Below are positions 1-7,814 of a stretch of 12,196 nucleotides of DNA, piece by piece. The stretch's first letter is position 1, and every line of letters begins with the position of its first letter. The notes beneath the pieces were generated by a model. It saw only the letters and a program-made list of their open reading frames with translations. It made no database searches and was not told the origin of the DNA. The translations under genes were made by a program, and so were the position numbers. This DNA is from Thermococcus sp. (GTDB taxonomy: Archaea; Methanobacteriota_B; Thermococci; Thermococcales; Thermococcaceae): NCBI GenBank assembly GCA_027065835.1, contig JAMONK010000105.1, positions 1 through 12,196 on the forward strand. The letters run 5' to 3'.

Positions 1-384
1 GATCAGACCCAGCACCGTAGAGTTTGAAGTTCCCTGGTCCAGGTTATAGACCACAGACGTTGACTCCCCTACCGTGATAGGATGGGACTCATGGAGAACG
101 ACGCCCTCCCCCGAGCTCGGGTGAAGGGCCAGGACACCGGCCAGTATAAGGATAAAGGCTAGCACAACACCGCCCACAGCGACTATGAATCCGTAGAGAT
201 AGTACTTAAACGGCCTGCCGTCCCCCGCCTTGTCCCCGACTCCCTTGAGCGCTATCAGTATGAGTACAAAGCCCACCAGAGATAGGATGCTTCCAAAAAC
301 CCCTATGTACGGTATGGCACCAAAGAACCCTGCCGCAAGTGCCAGTATGGAACCTATGAGACCAAGGTTCCTTTCACTACTCAC
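1..384 (-). CDS. DUF996-type small membrane protein (3' end outside window)
   Basis: An open frame begins at a GTG (384-382) preceded by a good GGAGGT ribosome-binding site (394-389, four bases away) and runs without a stop to the left edge, giving 128 residues. Three hydrophobic segments are visible at about residues 7-24, 27-47 and 62-87. The first two are joined by the short turn GAIPYIGVFG, and a positive/polar loop with GVGDKAGDGRPFKYY precedes the third. This glycine-rich arrangement (LGLIGSIL..IPYIG..G..L.LIALKGVGD) resembles the archaeal DUF996 family (PF06195), whose function is unknown. After the third segment comes a polar, Ser/Thr-rich region that probably lies outside the membrane. 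The gene is on the same strand as the upstream mbx operon but is separated by a T-run terminator and has its own TATA box, so it is probably a separate unit. Family assignment rests on remembered pattern only; the reading frame itself is secure. Confidence 0.72.
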   Translation of the reverse strand, partial: MSSERNLGLIGSILALAAGFFGAIPYIGVFGSILSLVGFVLILIALKGVGDKAGDGRPFKYYLYGFIVAVGGVVLAFILILAGVLALHPSSGEGVVLHESHPITVGESTSVVYNLDQGTSNSTVLGLI

Positions 385-428
385 GTCAACCTCCACGGAT
401 ACCACCAAGAAATGTAAGGACGCAACTT

Positions 429-443
429 CTTAAAAAACTTTAG
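429..443 (-). promoter_or_regulatory. Archaeal BRE/TATA promoter of the DUF996-type gene
   Basis: On the minus strand CTAAAG (443-438, BRE-like) is followed by TTTTTTAAG (437-429, TATA-like). Transcription should start about 25 bases downstream, near 407, giving a leader of roughly 20 bases that carries the GGAGGT site before the GTG at 384. Confidence 0.5.
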
Positions 444-468
444 GGGGAGGAAACCGCACACCAACAAT

Positions 469-480
469 GGAAAAAAGAAG
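469..480 (-). terminator. Oligo-T terminator of the mbx operon
   Basis: Thirteen bases after the TAA stop of mbxN the minus strand reads CTTCTTTTTTCC, with six consecutive T at 476-471. Archaeal RNA polymerase terminates on such U-runs without a hairpin, and none is seen here. It lies between the 13-gene operon and the next gene's TATA box. Confidence 0.5.
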
Positions 481-489
481 TTGATGGGA

Positions 490-1176
490 TTACCCTTTCT
501 TTTCCTCTGTCTTTGAGCTCTCGTCCTTCTTGCTCGACTCTGCGGATTTCTGGGCGGGCTTTGCGGCAGGTTTAGGTCTCGCCGCGGCAGGGGGCTTAAG
601 ACCGTAGCCGATTATCTTGAACCTGAACTCGGTTCCGTCCCTCAGGTAGTACGTGGTCTCCTTGGTCTCTTTGTTGAAGGTGATCCTCTCCACGGGGAAG
701 CGGTAGTCCCCGAACTTCTCGTTGAGCTCCTGAACCTTCTTAGGATCAATGGGGACCCAATCGTACAGCTCCAGGTCTTCCTCCAGCCCCGAGGTGGTCA
801 GGTAGCAGTTCTCCACGTGCCCGAGCGCCCCTGTGGGACACACATCCACACAGAACTGGCAGAAGGTACACCTGCCGTAGTCCACCTTCGGATGCGGTCT
901 CTTCTCGATTTTTCCGTCGACCTCTATCCAGGTCATCTCTATTGCCCTGGCAGGGCATATCTGGCCGCAGAAGTTACAGCCTATGCACTTCTTCCAGTCA
1001 AGTGTGTGGAACCCCCTGTACTTGGGTGCCGGCTCTATCCTCTCGAAGGGTATCTTTATCGTGACCGGCTTCTTAAAGAGGTACTTGATGCCCAGCCATG
1101 GTTTGACGAATGACTTTTTGAGCCTGACCTTCTCCTCGCCGACGATCCTAACCCGGGGTTTTTTAACGCTCTCCAT
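490..1176 (-). CDS. mbxN: MBX/MBS subunit N, NuoI-like 2[4Fe-4S] ferredoxin subunit
   Basis: Last gene of the operon, 228 residues from ATG 1176. This start is chosen because GGTGAT lies four bases upstream; it sits in the overlap with the end of mbxL, and an in-frame GTG at 1185 is an alternative. Two classic cluster motifs are present: CIGCNFCGQICP with Cys64, 67, 70 and 74, and CTFCQFCVDVCP with Cys103, 106, 109 and 113. These make two [4Fe-4S] clusters as in NuoI and MbhN. By family knowledge it accepts electrons from reduced ferredoxin and passes them to the cluster in MbxJ, on the cytoplasmic side. It is much longer than a minimal ferredoxin subunit. A middle section (about 125-190) has no obvious motif, and the last ~35 residues are a low-complexity tail rich in Ala, Pro, Lys, Ser and Glu that is probably disordered. 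Confidence 0.93.
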   Translation of the reverse strand: MESVKKPRVRIVGEEKVRLKKSFVKPWLGIKYLFKKPVTIKIPFERIEPAPKYRGFHTLDWKKCIGCNFCGQICPARAIEMTWIEVDGKIEKRPHPKVDYGRCTFCQFCVDVCPTGALGHVENCYLTTSGLEEDLELYDWVPIDPKKVQELNEKFGDYRFPVERITFNKETKETTYYLRDGTEFRFKIIGYGLKPPAAARPKPAAKPAQKSAESSKKDESSKTEEKKG

Positions 1177-1181
1177 TTTCA

Positions 1182-2366
1182 TCACCTGTCTATGTCCGGC
1201 GGGCAGTTGTCAAGGGTCTTCAGTATGACCGGCACGTCCGCGAGGCGCGCTCCCTTGAGCAGTTCCTCGAGCACGGTAACACCGTGGCTCTGGCTCGGTC
1301 CCCTGACGTGGACACGGTACGGCTTATGGGTTCCGTCGCTGACGACGTAGGCACCGAAGTCACCCTTGGTGCTCTCGACGTGTGCGTAGGCGTCCCCCTT
1401 CGGGGGTTTGAACCTAGGCAGTGCCTTGAGCCTTGGATCCTGTACCATGTAAGGTCCGCTCGGCGGCCCCATGTCGAGGAGCTGTTCGAGTATGTAAAGG
1501 TCCTGCTCCATCTCGTACCTCCTCACGAGGACCCTCGCGAGACTGTCGCCCTCCTTCAGGACTGGGACCTCGAAGTCAAGCTCGGGGTAGAAGTAGTAGG
1601 GGTCGTCCTTTCTGACGTCGTAGGGAACGCCGACCGCGCGGAGGTTCGGACCGGTGACCGCGTGCCTCAGCGCGAACTTCTTGTCCATGACGCCTACTCC
1701 CTCTGTCCTCTCTATCGTGATGTAGTTGTCGAAGAGTATCTCATCGAAGTCCTTGAGCTTGCCCTTGAGGTATTCAACCGTATCGCGGAGCTGGCGGAGC
1801 CATTTGTCGCCGGGTATGTCCCTCCTGACACCCCCAGGCACCGTGTAGATGTGGTAAACCCTGCCGCCGGTGAGCTCCTCGAAGAGGCGCATAAACCTCT
1901 CACGGTAGGCAGCCGCCCACTGACCGGCTGTGTAGAGGCCTATCTCGTTTCCAAAGCCCAGTATCCAGAACATCCATGCGCTCATCCTCGCCATCTCAAG
2001 GACCGTCGTTCTTATCCACTGGGCCCTGTCTGGAACCTCCCAGCCGACTATCTCATCGACGGCCATTGAGTAGATGTTCTCGGGGACGTCGCTCTCAGGG
2101 ACACATATACGGAGGAGCAGGGCTATGTTCGTGAAGTAGGGTCTGCCCTCGGCCAGTTTCTCAAAGCCTCTGTGCAGAAAACCCGGGTTGACTATCGCCT
2201 TCTCTATCCTGTTACCATCCATCTTCAGGATTACGCTGAAGTTCTCGGTGGCCATATGCTGTGGACCGAAGAACAGTTCGTAGGTGTTCTTGTCTATCGG
2301 ATGAAGGTACATGTCGTGCCCCTTTGCCTCTTCCCTAAGTTCCTTCGGGACTTCCAAATCGGCCAT
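1182..2366 (-). CDS. mbxL: MBX/MBS large subunit L, NuoD/hydrogenase-large-subunit-like, lacking NiFe ligands
   Basis: 394 residues from ATG 2366, which has GAGGTGAT at proper distance; GTG 2375 and ATG 2372 are in-frame alternatives. The protein has the NuoD/NiFe large-subunit layout: FGPQH near the N-terminus, NPGFLHRGFEKL, and a C-terminal DNCPPDIDR ending exactly where hydrogenases have DPCxxCxxR/H. The key point is in the metal-binding motifs. The first reads RICVPE (Cys88, Glu91) and the last CPPD (Cys388, Asp391), so each CxxC keeps only its first cysteine. A NiFe centre needs all four, so the protein should not be a hydrogenase. This is the hallmark of the sulfane sulfur reductase MBX/MBS of Thermococcales, in which the large subunit is thought to shape the site near the MbxJ cluster where polysulfide is reduced. 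It follows mbxK directly (TGA then SD) and its stop overlaps the SD of mbxN. Confidence 0.93.
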   Translation of the reverse strand: MADLEVPKELREEAKGHDMYLHPIDKNTYELFFGPQHMATENFSVILKMDGNRIEKAIVNPGFLHRGFEKLAEGRPYFTNIALLLRICVPESDVPENIYSMAVDEIVGWEVPDRAQWIRTTVLEMARMSAWMFWILGFGNEIGLYTAGQWAAAYRERFMRLFEELTGGRVYHIYTVPGGVRRDIPGDKWLRQLRDTVEYLKGKLKDFDEILFDNYITIERTEGVGVMDKKFALRHAVTGPNLRAVGVPYDVRKDDPYYFYPELDFEVPVLKEGDSLARVLVRRYEMEQDLYILEQLLDMGPPSGPYMVQDPRLKALPRFKPPKGDAYAHVESTKGDFGAYVVSDGTHKPYRVHVRGPSQSHGVTVLEELLKGARLADVPVILKTLDNCPPDIDR

Positions 2367-2376
2367 GATCATCACC

Positions 2377-2958
2377 TCATATCACGTAGTTGGTCTTGCT
2401 CTCATCGTACCTGTCGAAGTCCTCGCCGTATATCCCCTTCACGTACCCAAGCATGTTGAAGTCCTTCCTGAAGGGATGCTTCTCGTACTCCCTCGGTTCA
2501 AGGATGAACGGCCCGAGCCTCGGGTTGCCCTCGTACATAACTCCGAAAAACTCGTGGCCTTCGCGCTCGTAAGTCTCTGCCACGGGCCATATATCCATGA
2601 CCGTCGGGAGCCTGGGATCCTCACGTGGAATCCTCGTCCTTACCGCGGCATGGACGCTCTCACTGACGCTCCAGAGCTGGTAGATCACCTCAAACTCACC
2701 CTCTTTGAGCCAGTCGACGACGGTTATCTGTATGAGCATCTCAAACTTTTTCTGGGCGGTCTCAAGGAATTCTCTTATCCTTTCGGGGGGGACCTTGAAC
2801 TCAACGCGCCGCTCGCGCCTGACGTTTCCTTCGGCGTAAGGTGCTTCTCCCAGTATTTCCTTGACGAGCCTTCCCTCCTTGGTCTCGGGAAGTTCGGGCT
2901 TGGTCTCCTCGGTGTTCTCGACCTTTTCCTCAACCTTGGGTTTCTCGTTCATATCCAT
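2377..2958 (-). CDS. mbxK: MBX/MBS subunit K, NuoC-like 30-kDa subunit
   Basis: 193 residues from ATG 2958, chosen because GGAGGTG lies six bases upstream; GTG 2967 and ATG 2952 are in-frame alternatives. The end of mbxJ overlaps this start by 10 bases. The NuoC (respiratory-chain 30-kDa) signature is clear at residues 129-167: ETYEREGHEFFGVMYEGNP, then RLGPFIL and HPFRKDF. It carries no cofactor in the family; it is a structural part of the peripheral arm packing against the large subunit. The first ~27 residues (Glu/Lys/Thr/Pro-rich) look like a flexible, non-conserved extension ahead of the folded domain. Separate K and L genes, rather than a fused NuoCD, are normal for Mbh/Mbx complexes. 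Confidence 0.92.
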   Translation of the reverse strand: MDMNEKPKVEEKVENTEETKPELPETKEGRLVKEILGEAPYAEGNVRRERRVEFKVPPERIREFLETAQKKFEMLIQITVVDWLKEGEFEVIYQLWSVSESVHAAVRTRIPREDPRLPTVMDIWPVAETYEREGHEFFGVMYEGNPRLGPFILEPREYEKHPFRKDFNMLGYVKGIYGEDFDRYDESKTNYVI

Positions 2959-3539
2959 GCCAGCCACCTCCTCGCTTCTTTCTCACGCCAGCCTTCACCA
3001 AAAAGCTCATCCTGGTTCTTCCTGTAGTACTCGTAGTTCTCCCGGTACCTCTTCCAGCTGTCCGCGGTTCCGTCCTCTATCTTACGCATGATCTCCATGA
3101 TTCCGTCCATAACGGCCTCCGCCCTCGGCATGCAGCCCGCTATGGCGACATCAACCGGCAGGTACTTGTCGAACTGCTTGACGACGTTGTAGGAGTCCCA
3201 GTAGACGCCGCCGTTTATCGGGCATGAGCCGTGTATCATGATGTACTTCGGATCCTGCATCAGCTCGTAGGTTATGATGATCCTCTTGAGGGTCTTCGGG
3301 GTGACGTAGCCCGTGATGAGGAAGAGGTCACCCATCCTCGGCGCAGGGTTGGGCATTATTCCGAAGCGCTCGAAGTCGTACCTGGCAGTGGCGAGGGGCG
3401 GCATCTCGATACCGCCGCACCCCGTACAGAACGCCACTATCCAGAGGCTCTTCTTTCTGGCCCACCTGAACAGGGGCTCGAAGAGCTTGAACTCTTGGAG
3501 TTCATAGCTTATGAAATCGTCATTCTTCTTCTCGCTCAT
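2949..3539 (-). CDS. mbxJ: MBX/MBS small subunit J, NuoB-like [4Fe-4S] protein
   Basis: 196 residues from ATG 3539, with GGTGAT four bases upstream and eight bases between it and the preceding gene's stop. NuoB/hydrogenase small-subunit family. The four cluster ligands are visible as Cys38 and Cys41 (AFCTGCGG), Cys106 (GSCPINGG) and Cys136 (AGCMPRAEAV). They would bind the proximal [4Fe-4S] cluster. In NiFe hydrogenases this cluster feeds the NiFe site; in MBS it is believed to be where sulfane sulfur is reduced, because the neighbouring L subunit lacks nickel. A GDLFLITGYVTPK stretch (70-82) corresponds to the usual DxLxVTGxVT motif. It sits with M upstream and K downstream, as expected for the peripheral-arm genes. 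Confidence 0.94.
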   Translation of the reverse strand: MSEKKNDDFISYELQEFKLFEPLFRWARKKSLWIVAFCTGCGGIEMPPLATARYDFERFGIMPNPAPRMGDLFLITGYVTPKTLKRIIITYELMQDPKYIMIHGSCPINGGVYWDSYNVVKQFDKYLPVDVAIAGCMPRAEAVMDGIMEIMRKIEDGTADSWKRYRENYEYYRKNQDELFGEGWREKEARRWLAWI

Positions 3540-3549
3540 TCACATCACC

Positions 3550-4446
3550 TCACACCGTCAGCAGCACGGCTATTATTCCGATTATCGTCGGCCACTTCCA
3601 GAAGAACTTGGCCGCCTGGTCTATGGTGAACCTCGGGTAGATGCTGGCCACGAATATCGCTATGAAGAGTACCGCTATCTGCTTGATGAGCAACTCGAGC
3701 AGGTTGCTGGCTCCTCCGAGGAACAGTATGGCGAAGAATGCCGTCTCCGCGAAGAGCTGAACCGCGTGCTGGGTGAAGAGTATCGCCGCCTGTTTGCCGC
3801 CGTACTCAAGCATTGGACCCATGGAGATTTCCGCTGGGGCGGTTATGATGTCGAAGGGTTCCAGCCCGATCATTGCCTGGAAGACTATGTCAAAGACTAT
3901 CATCGCCAGCAGGAGTGCAGGGACTAGGATGCTCCATCCGTGAACCTGTTGGAGGGCCACTATCTCGCCCAGCTTGAACGTTCCAAAGTGTTGGACGATG
4001 GCGATTATCGCAAGGCCGTATGGGAGCTGCATGGCAACCATCGTGAGGAGGCCACGCTGAACACCGAGGGCCGAATACGGGTTTCCGGAGCTCATGGCAC
4101 CGAGCATTATGCCGAGCATCGGCACCTCAAGGAGGTACGCGACGACTATGAGGTCCGCGTTGCTGCTGAAGAGCTGGAAGTTTGCCAGGGGAAGGAAGAG
4201 CAACGCGGTTATGCTGGCGCCGAGGGCGAATATCGGACCGAAGTCGTAGATGAAGCCGTGGCTGATGCTCTCCTTCTTTCCAAGCAGTTTGAGGGTGTCT
4301 ATAATCGGCTGGTATATCGGCGGACCGACCCTTCTCTGTATCCTCGCCATCGCCTTTCTCTCGATTCCCATGAATATGAAGCCCATGAAGGTGGCGTAGA
4401 GCAGCATCCCAATAACTTCAAGGACTAGCCTGACGTCGAAGTTCAT
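3550..4446 (-). CDS. mbxM: MBX/MBS subunit M, NuoH-like membrane anchor
   Basis: 298 residues, starting at ATG 4446 immediately after the TGA of the preceding gene (TGAATG), with a GGGGTG ribosome site inside that gene's end. It is a multi-spanning protein with NuoH/complex I subunit-1 signatures: GIERKAMARIQRRVGP at residues 27-42, the polar loop QPIIDTLKLLGKKES (46-60), and EPFDIITAPAEIS at 196-208, rich in acidic residues as in quinone-site loops of the family. In group 4 hydrogenase-type complexes this subunit anchors the J/L module to the membrane and links its redox reaction to the antiporter-like subunits. No quinone is expected as substrate here. Length is normal for Mbh/Mbx M subunits. 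Confidence 0.94.
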   Translation of the reverse strand: MNFDVRLVLEVIGMLLYATFMGFIFMGIERKAMARIQRRVGPPIYQPIIDTLKLLGKKESISHGFIYDFGPIFALGASITALLFLPLANFQLFSSNADLIVVAYLLEVPMLGIMLGAMSSGNPYSALGVQRGLLTMVAMQLPYGLAIIAIVQHFGTFKLGEIVALQQVHGWSILVPALLLAMIVFDIVFQAMIGLEPFDIITAPAEISMGPMLEYGGKQAAILFTQHAVQLFAETAFFAILFLGGASNLLELLIKQIAVLFIAIFVASIYPRFTIDQAAKFFWKWPTIIGIIAVLLTV

Positions 4447-6330
4447 TCACAACACCCCCCACAGTGCGAGTATCAGCAGTACTATTGCAAGGTACCATGA
4501 GTAGGACTGAACGTTGCCGTTGTAGACGCTCTTCCTGAGCACGTCGGCAAAGTCCTCCGATAACTGGCCCAGCCTCTCGTAGAACCTGTCCCAGCTGTAC
4601 TTGAGCCAGAAGTCGAGGGCCTCGGCGAGCGGCCTGTAGAAGTTCCGCCTTATGCTGAGGTTGTACTCCTCCGTCACCGGGTTACCCGACTGGTAGGTGT
4701 CCGTGACTGGAACCTTCCTAGCTCTGGCCCCGTACACGTATAGGAGTCCCGCTATCACTATACCGGCAATCAGGACCAGTGTCACGCTCAGGGCGTTGTA
4801 GGTTCCGTTGGGGGTGATCATCTTATAGTAGTTCCCGGTGATGACCGGCTTCCTGAACAGCTTGTTGATGTACTCAACGACCAGGCCGGGGGCTATTCCA
4901 AAGACGATGTTCAGTATTCCAAGTATGCCCATCCCGACGAGGAGGGGTGCCGGTGCTTCCTTAACGTCGTCAAGGTCACTCGGTCTCTGGCCGAACCACA
5001 GGGAGTATAGGAACCTGACAACGTAGGCAAACGCCAGTGCGCTTCCAAGGAATATCGCACCGGCTACCAGGGGCATGTGCGCCTGGATTGCCGCCTCGTA
5101 GATCAACCACTTGCTCGCAAAACCTGCCATTGGTGGTATTCCCGCGAGGCTGAGCACCGCCACAAGGCCCATTGCGAAGGTTATCGGCATCTTCTCGGCC
5201 AGTCCTCCGAAGTCCTCGAACCTGGTCTTTCCAGTTCTGAGTATGACCGCGGCGGTCACGAGCCAGAACAGTCCCTTGAATATCGCGTGGCTGAGGACGT
5301 GGAAGAGCGCTCCACTGAAACCAAGGGCGGTGCCGGTTCCTATCGCCAGGAGGATGTAGCCAACCTGCCCGACCGATGAGTAGGCAAGGAGCTTCCTGAG
5401 GTCCTCCTGAAGCACCGCAAGGAAGCTGGCCACCACAACGGTTATCGCCCCTATCCAAGCGATGATGTAGAGGAAGAGCGGATGGCCGTGGAAGGTTCCG
5501 AGGCTGAAGTAAAGCTTGGCGCCCATCATCATGAGGAGGACGTAGAATATACCGTAGACTCCAGCCTTGCTGAGGACACCGCTGAAGAACGTGGTGTAGC
5601 TCTGATCCGTCTCACTGTAGGCGTCGGGTGCCCAGACGTGGAGTGGGAATGCCCCTGCCTTGACACCGAACGCCGTAAGGAAGAACGTGAACAGCAGAAT
5701 CATATCGGTCCTGCTGAACGTGAGTGTGGCGTGGTAACCCATGCCGGAGAGCCCGGTGAGCTGGGCGTCCTTGGCAAATACCTGGGATATCGTGGCGAAG
5801 TCAAGGGCCCCCGTTCTAGCGTACACAAGGGCGATTCCAAGGAGCATCGCGTAGGCACCTATGACGCTGAGGATGAAGTACTTTAACGAAGCGTGCCTGT
5901 TGTACTTGAGCACCATCATGAAGCTGGCGAACGTCATGAGCTCCCAGAACAGGAAGAAGCTCACGAAATCCTGGGCTGTGAAGACACCGAGCACGGCCGT
6001 GAAACTCATAAGGGCAAATAGCCAGTTGTAGCCGCTTTTCGCGGTCGACACCATGCCAAGTGCCATTGTAAGACCCAGAACTGCTCCAATGATGGCGAAG
6101 TACCACGTCATGGTGTTCAGGGTGAAGCTCATGTTAAAGCTCCCCAGGGTGAGGGCGTAGGTAATGGACTTCCCATCCGCCACCGTGGGGTAGACTTTTA
6201 TAAGGTAAGCCACCGGGATGACCGCACCCGCAAGGCCGATGAGCTCCCGCACGCCCTTCACATCAAGCACCCAGGCAAGGATCCCCGCCACTATCGGGAC
6301 GAACAGGATTATTGGAACCTCGTTGATCAT
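4447..6330 (-). CDS. mbxH': MBX/MBS second antiporter-like subunit H' (NuoL/MrpD type)
   Basis: 627 residues from ATG 6330, which overlaps the stop of mbxH as ATGA. It is a proton-conducting antiporter-type membrane protein with the usual charged residues in the membrane: Glu130 (FFLFWELMTF), Lys224 (FGVKAGAFPLHVWAPDAY), Lys255 (VLSKAGVYG), then His344, His348 and Lys352 (ALFHVLSHAIFKG). These mark a complete ion pathway. It is about 130 residues longer than mbxH. After the core the tail contains an extra hydrophobic segment around 515-535, a charged amphipathic region around 545-605 (RRNFYRPLAEALDFW, YERLGQLSEDFADVLRK), and a final membrane helix at the very end. That tail resembles the separate MbhI subunit of membrane-bound hydrogenase, and no separate mbhI-like gene exists here (inference). 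The presence of two antiporter-like subunits separates Mbx from Mbh. Confidence 0.92.
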   Translation of the reverse strand: MINEVPIILFVPIVAGILAWVLDVKGVRELIGLAGAVIPVAYLIKVYPTVADGKSITYALTLGSFNMSFTLNTMTWYFAIIGAVLGLTMALGMVSTAKSGYNWLFALMSFTAVLGVFTAQDFVSFFLFWELMTFASFMMVLKYNRHASLKYFILSVIGAYAMLLGIALVYARTGALDFATISQVFAKDAQLTGLSGMGYHATLTFSRTDMILLFTFFLTAFGVKAGAFPLHVWAPDAYSETDQSYTTFFSGVLSKAGVYGIFYVLLMMMGAKLYFSLGTFHGHPLFLYIIAWIGAITVVVASFLAVLQEDLRKLLAYSSVGQVGYILLAIGTGTALGFSGALFHVLSHAIFKGLFWLVTAAVILRTGKTRFEDFGGLAEKMPITFAMGLVAVLSLAGIPPMAGFASKWLIYEAAIQAHMPLVAGAIFLGSALAFAYVVRFLYSLWFGQRPSDLDDVKEAPAPLLVGMGILGILNIVFGIAPGLVVEYINKLFRKPVITGNYYKMITPNGTYNALSVTLVLIAGIVIAGLLYVYGARARKVPVTDTYQSGNPVTEEYNLSIRRNFYRPLAEALDFWLKYSWDRFYERLGQLSEDFADVLRKSVYNGNVQSYSWYLAIVLLILALWGVL

Positions 6331-7814
6331 GCTCCCACCCCCATCAAGGGCACGTTCTTAATGTACTGGGCGACGTTGAAGATGTCGGCCCCCGCTTTCT
6401 GGGCAAGGTTCCAGACGTAGTCCGGGTAGACGCCGATGACTATTACAAGGGCCACCAGGAGCAGCATTATGGCACCCAGTGCAGCGCTCTCCGTGATCCT
6501 CTCCCCGCTTCCCTCGAACCAGATCACGTGTAGCAGTCTCAGGTAATAGACCGCCTCCACGACGCTGGCGATCAGCACGAGGGCCGCGGCCCACGTGTAG
6601 CCGACGTCAACCGTCGCCAGGATTATCCTCAGCTTGCTCCAGAACACGTTGAACATCGGGATTCCAATGACCGCCAGTGAGCCGATCGTTATGCTGAACG
6701 CCGTGATCGGCATCCGCCTTCCGAGCCCCCGGAAGTTCTCCATCTCGGCACCTCCCAGCTCCACCGCGACGTAGCCGACGGCGATGAAGAGGAGCGCCTT
6801 GACTATCGCGTGGTTCACCATATGGAAGACCCCAGCGTCAACGCCGGCTTGGGTCCCAAGGGCAAGCGCCAGGGCTATGAAGCCTACCTGGGATATGCTG
6901 GAGTAGGCTATCATCCTCTTGACGTTCCTCTGTCTCAGAGCCGAGAACTCGGCCACGAGCACCGTCAGGGTCGCCATGATGACCACCAGTTTGAGCACGG
7001 AGTGCCAGCTGCCCACAGACTGCATGATGTAGAGCAGTCTCGCGGCCGCGTAGAGACCCGCCTTGACCACGAACGCTGAGAACATAACGGTTACGGGGTG
7101 CGGCGCGGCCTGGTAGGCGTCGGGTGCCCACGCGTTGAGCGGGAACAGTTCAGCCTCAACTGCAAGGCCAAAGATAAGCAGGGCCAATCCAGCCTGAGCG
7201 GCGGTGGCGTTCATGGAACCTGCGAGTTGGGCGATCTGCGCCATGTTCAGAGTCCCAAGGGAGCCGTAGACGATGGCTATGCCTATCAGGAAGAAGCTTG
7301 AACCTATACCACCCAGGATCATGTACTTCATGGAAGCCTCTGCCGCCTCCCCAGTCTTGTTGTAAGCGGTGAGTGCGTACGCGGTTATTGAGGTTATCTC
7401 CATGAAGACGAATAGGTTGAAGATGTCGCCCGTTGCTATCATCCCGGTTGCTCCAAGCATTAGCAGCAGGAACAGCATGGCGTACTTGTCGATCGGCTCG
7501 ATTTTGATGGTTTTGAAGTTGTATATGCTGAGCAGGAAGCTCACCGCGGCCACTATGAACACGAACAGCGCCGCGAAGTGGCCGATGTATAGGTTGATTC
7601 CAACTGGAGGTCTCCAGGCTCCGGCCATGACGATTATTGGCTTCCCCGTGGTGTAAACCTCATTGAAAACCCACGCAGCCGCTGCCGTCTGAGCCGCCGT
7701 GACCAGCACCAGGAACGGCATTACAGCCTTCTTGCTGGCGGCCTTGATTACCGGAACGAAGAACGCACTTATTAGCGGTATGGCTATGAGGAGTGATGCG
7801 TACTGACCGTTCAT
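6327..7814 (-). CDS. mbxH: MBX/MBS antiporter-like subunit H (MrpD type)
   Basis: 495 residues from ATG 7814, sharing ATGA with the end of mbxG; GGAGGTTGAGAGG upstream provides the ribosome site. About 14 membrane helices. MrpD/NuoM/NuoN-family landmarks are Glu139 (NLFVFMEITS), Lys251 (FVVKAGLY), His331, His335 and Lys339 (GVFHMVNHAIVKAL). At the helix-7 position, where the family usually has a lysine (compare FGVKAGAFPLHVW in H'), this protein reads GLAVEAELFPLNAWAPDAY. The lysine is replaced by Glu220, with another glutamate at 222. The protein should form the antiporter module together with A-D, F and G, probably exchanging Na+ for H+, by analogy with Mrp and Mbh. Confidence 0.93.
   Translation of the reverse strand: MNGQYASLLIAIPLISAFFVPVIKAASKKAVMPFLVLVTAAQTAAAAWVFNEVYTTGKPIIVMAGAWRPPVGINLYIGHFAALFVFIVAAVSFLLSIYNFKTIKIEPIDKYAMLFLLLMLGATGMIATGDIFNLFVFMEITSITAYALTAYNKTGEAAEASMKYMILGGIGSSFFLIGIAIVYGSLGTLNMAQIAQLAGSMNATAAQAGLALLIFGLAVEAELFPLNAWAPDAYQAAPHPVTVMFSAFVVKAGLYAAARLLYIMQSVGSWHSVLKLVVIMATLTVLVAEFSALRQRNVKRMIAYSSISQVGFIALALALGTQAGVDAGVFHMVNHAIVKALLFIAVGYVAVELGGAEMENFRGLGRRMPITAFSITIGSLAVIGIPMFNVFWSKLRIILATVDVGYTWAAALVLIASVVEAVYYLRLLHVIWFEGSGERITESAALGAIMLLLVALVIVIGVYPDYVWNLAQKAGADIFNVAQYIKNVPLMGVGA

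Noticed and set aside
1284..2069. Long plus-strand open frame opposite mbxL (261 codons)
   Set aside because: It is the antisense of a clearly conserved NuoD-like gene; GC-rich codons leave the opposite frame open. No ribosome site or family pattern.
2311..3027. Plus-strand open frame of 238 codons opposite mbxK and mbxJ
   Set aside because: Antisense shadow of overlapping conserved genes, with no recognisable protein motif.
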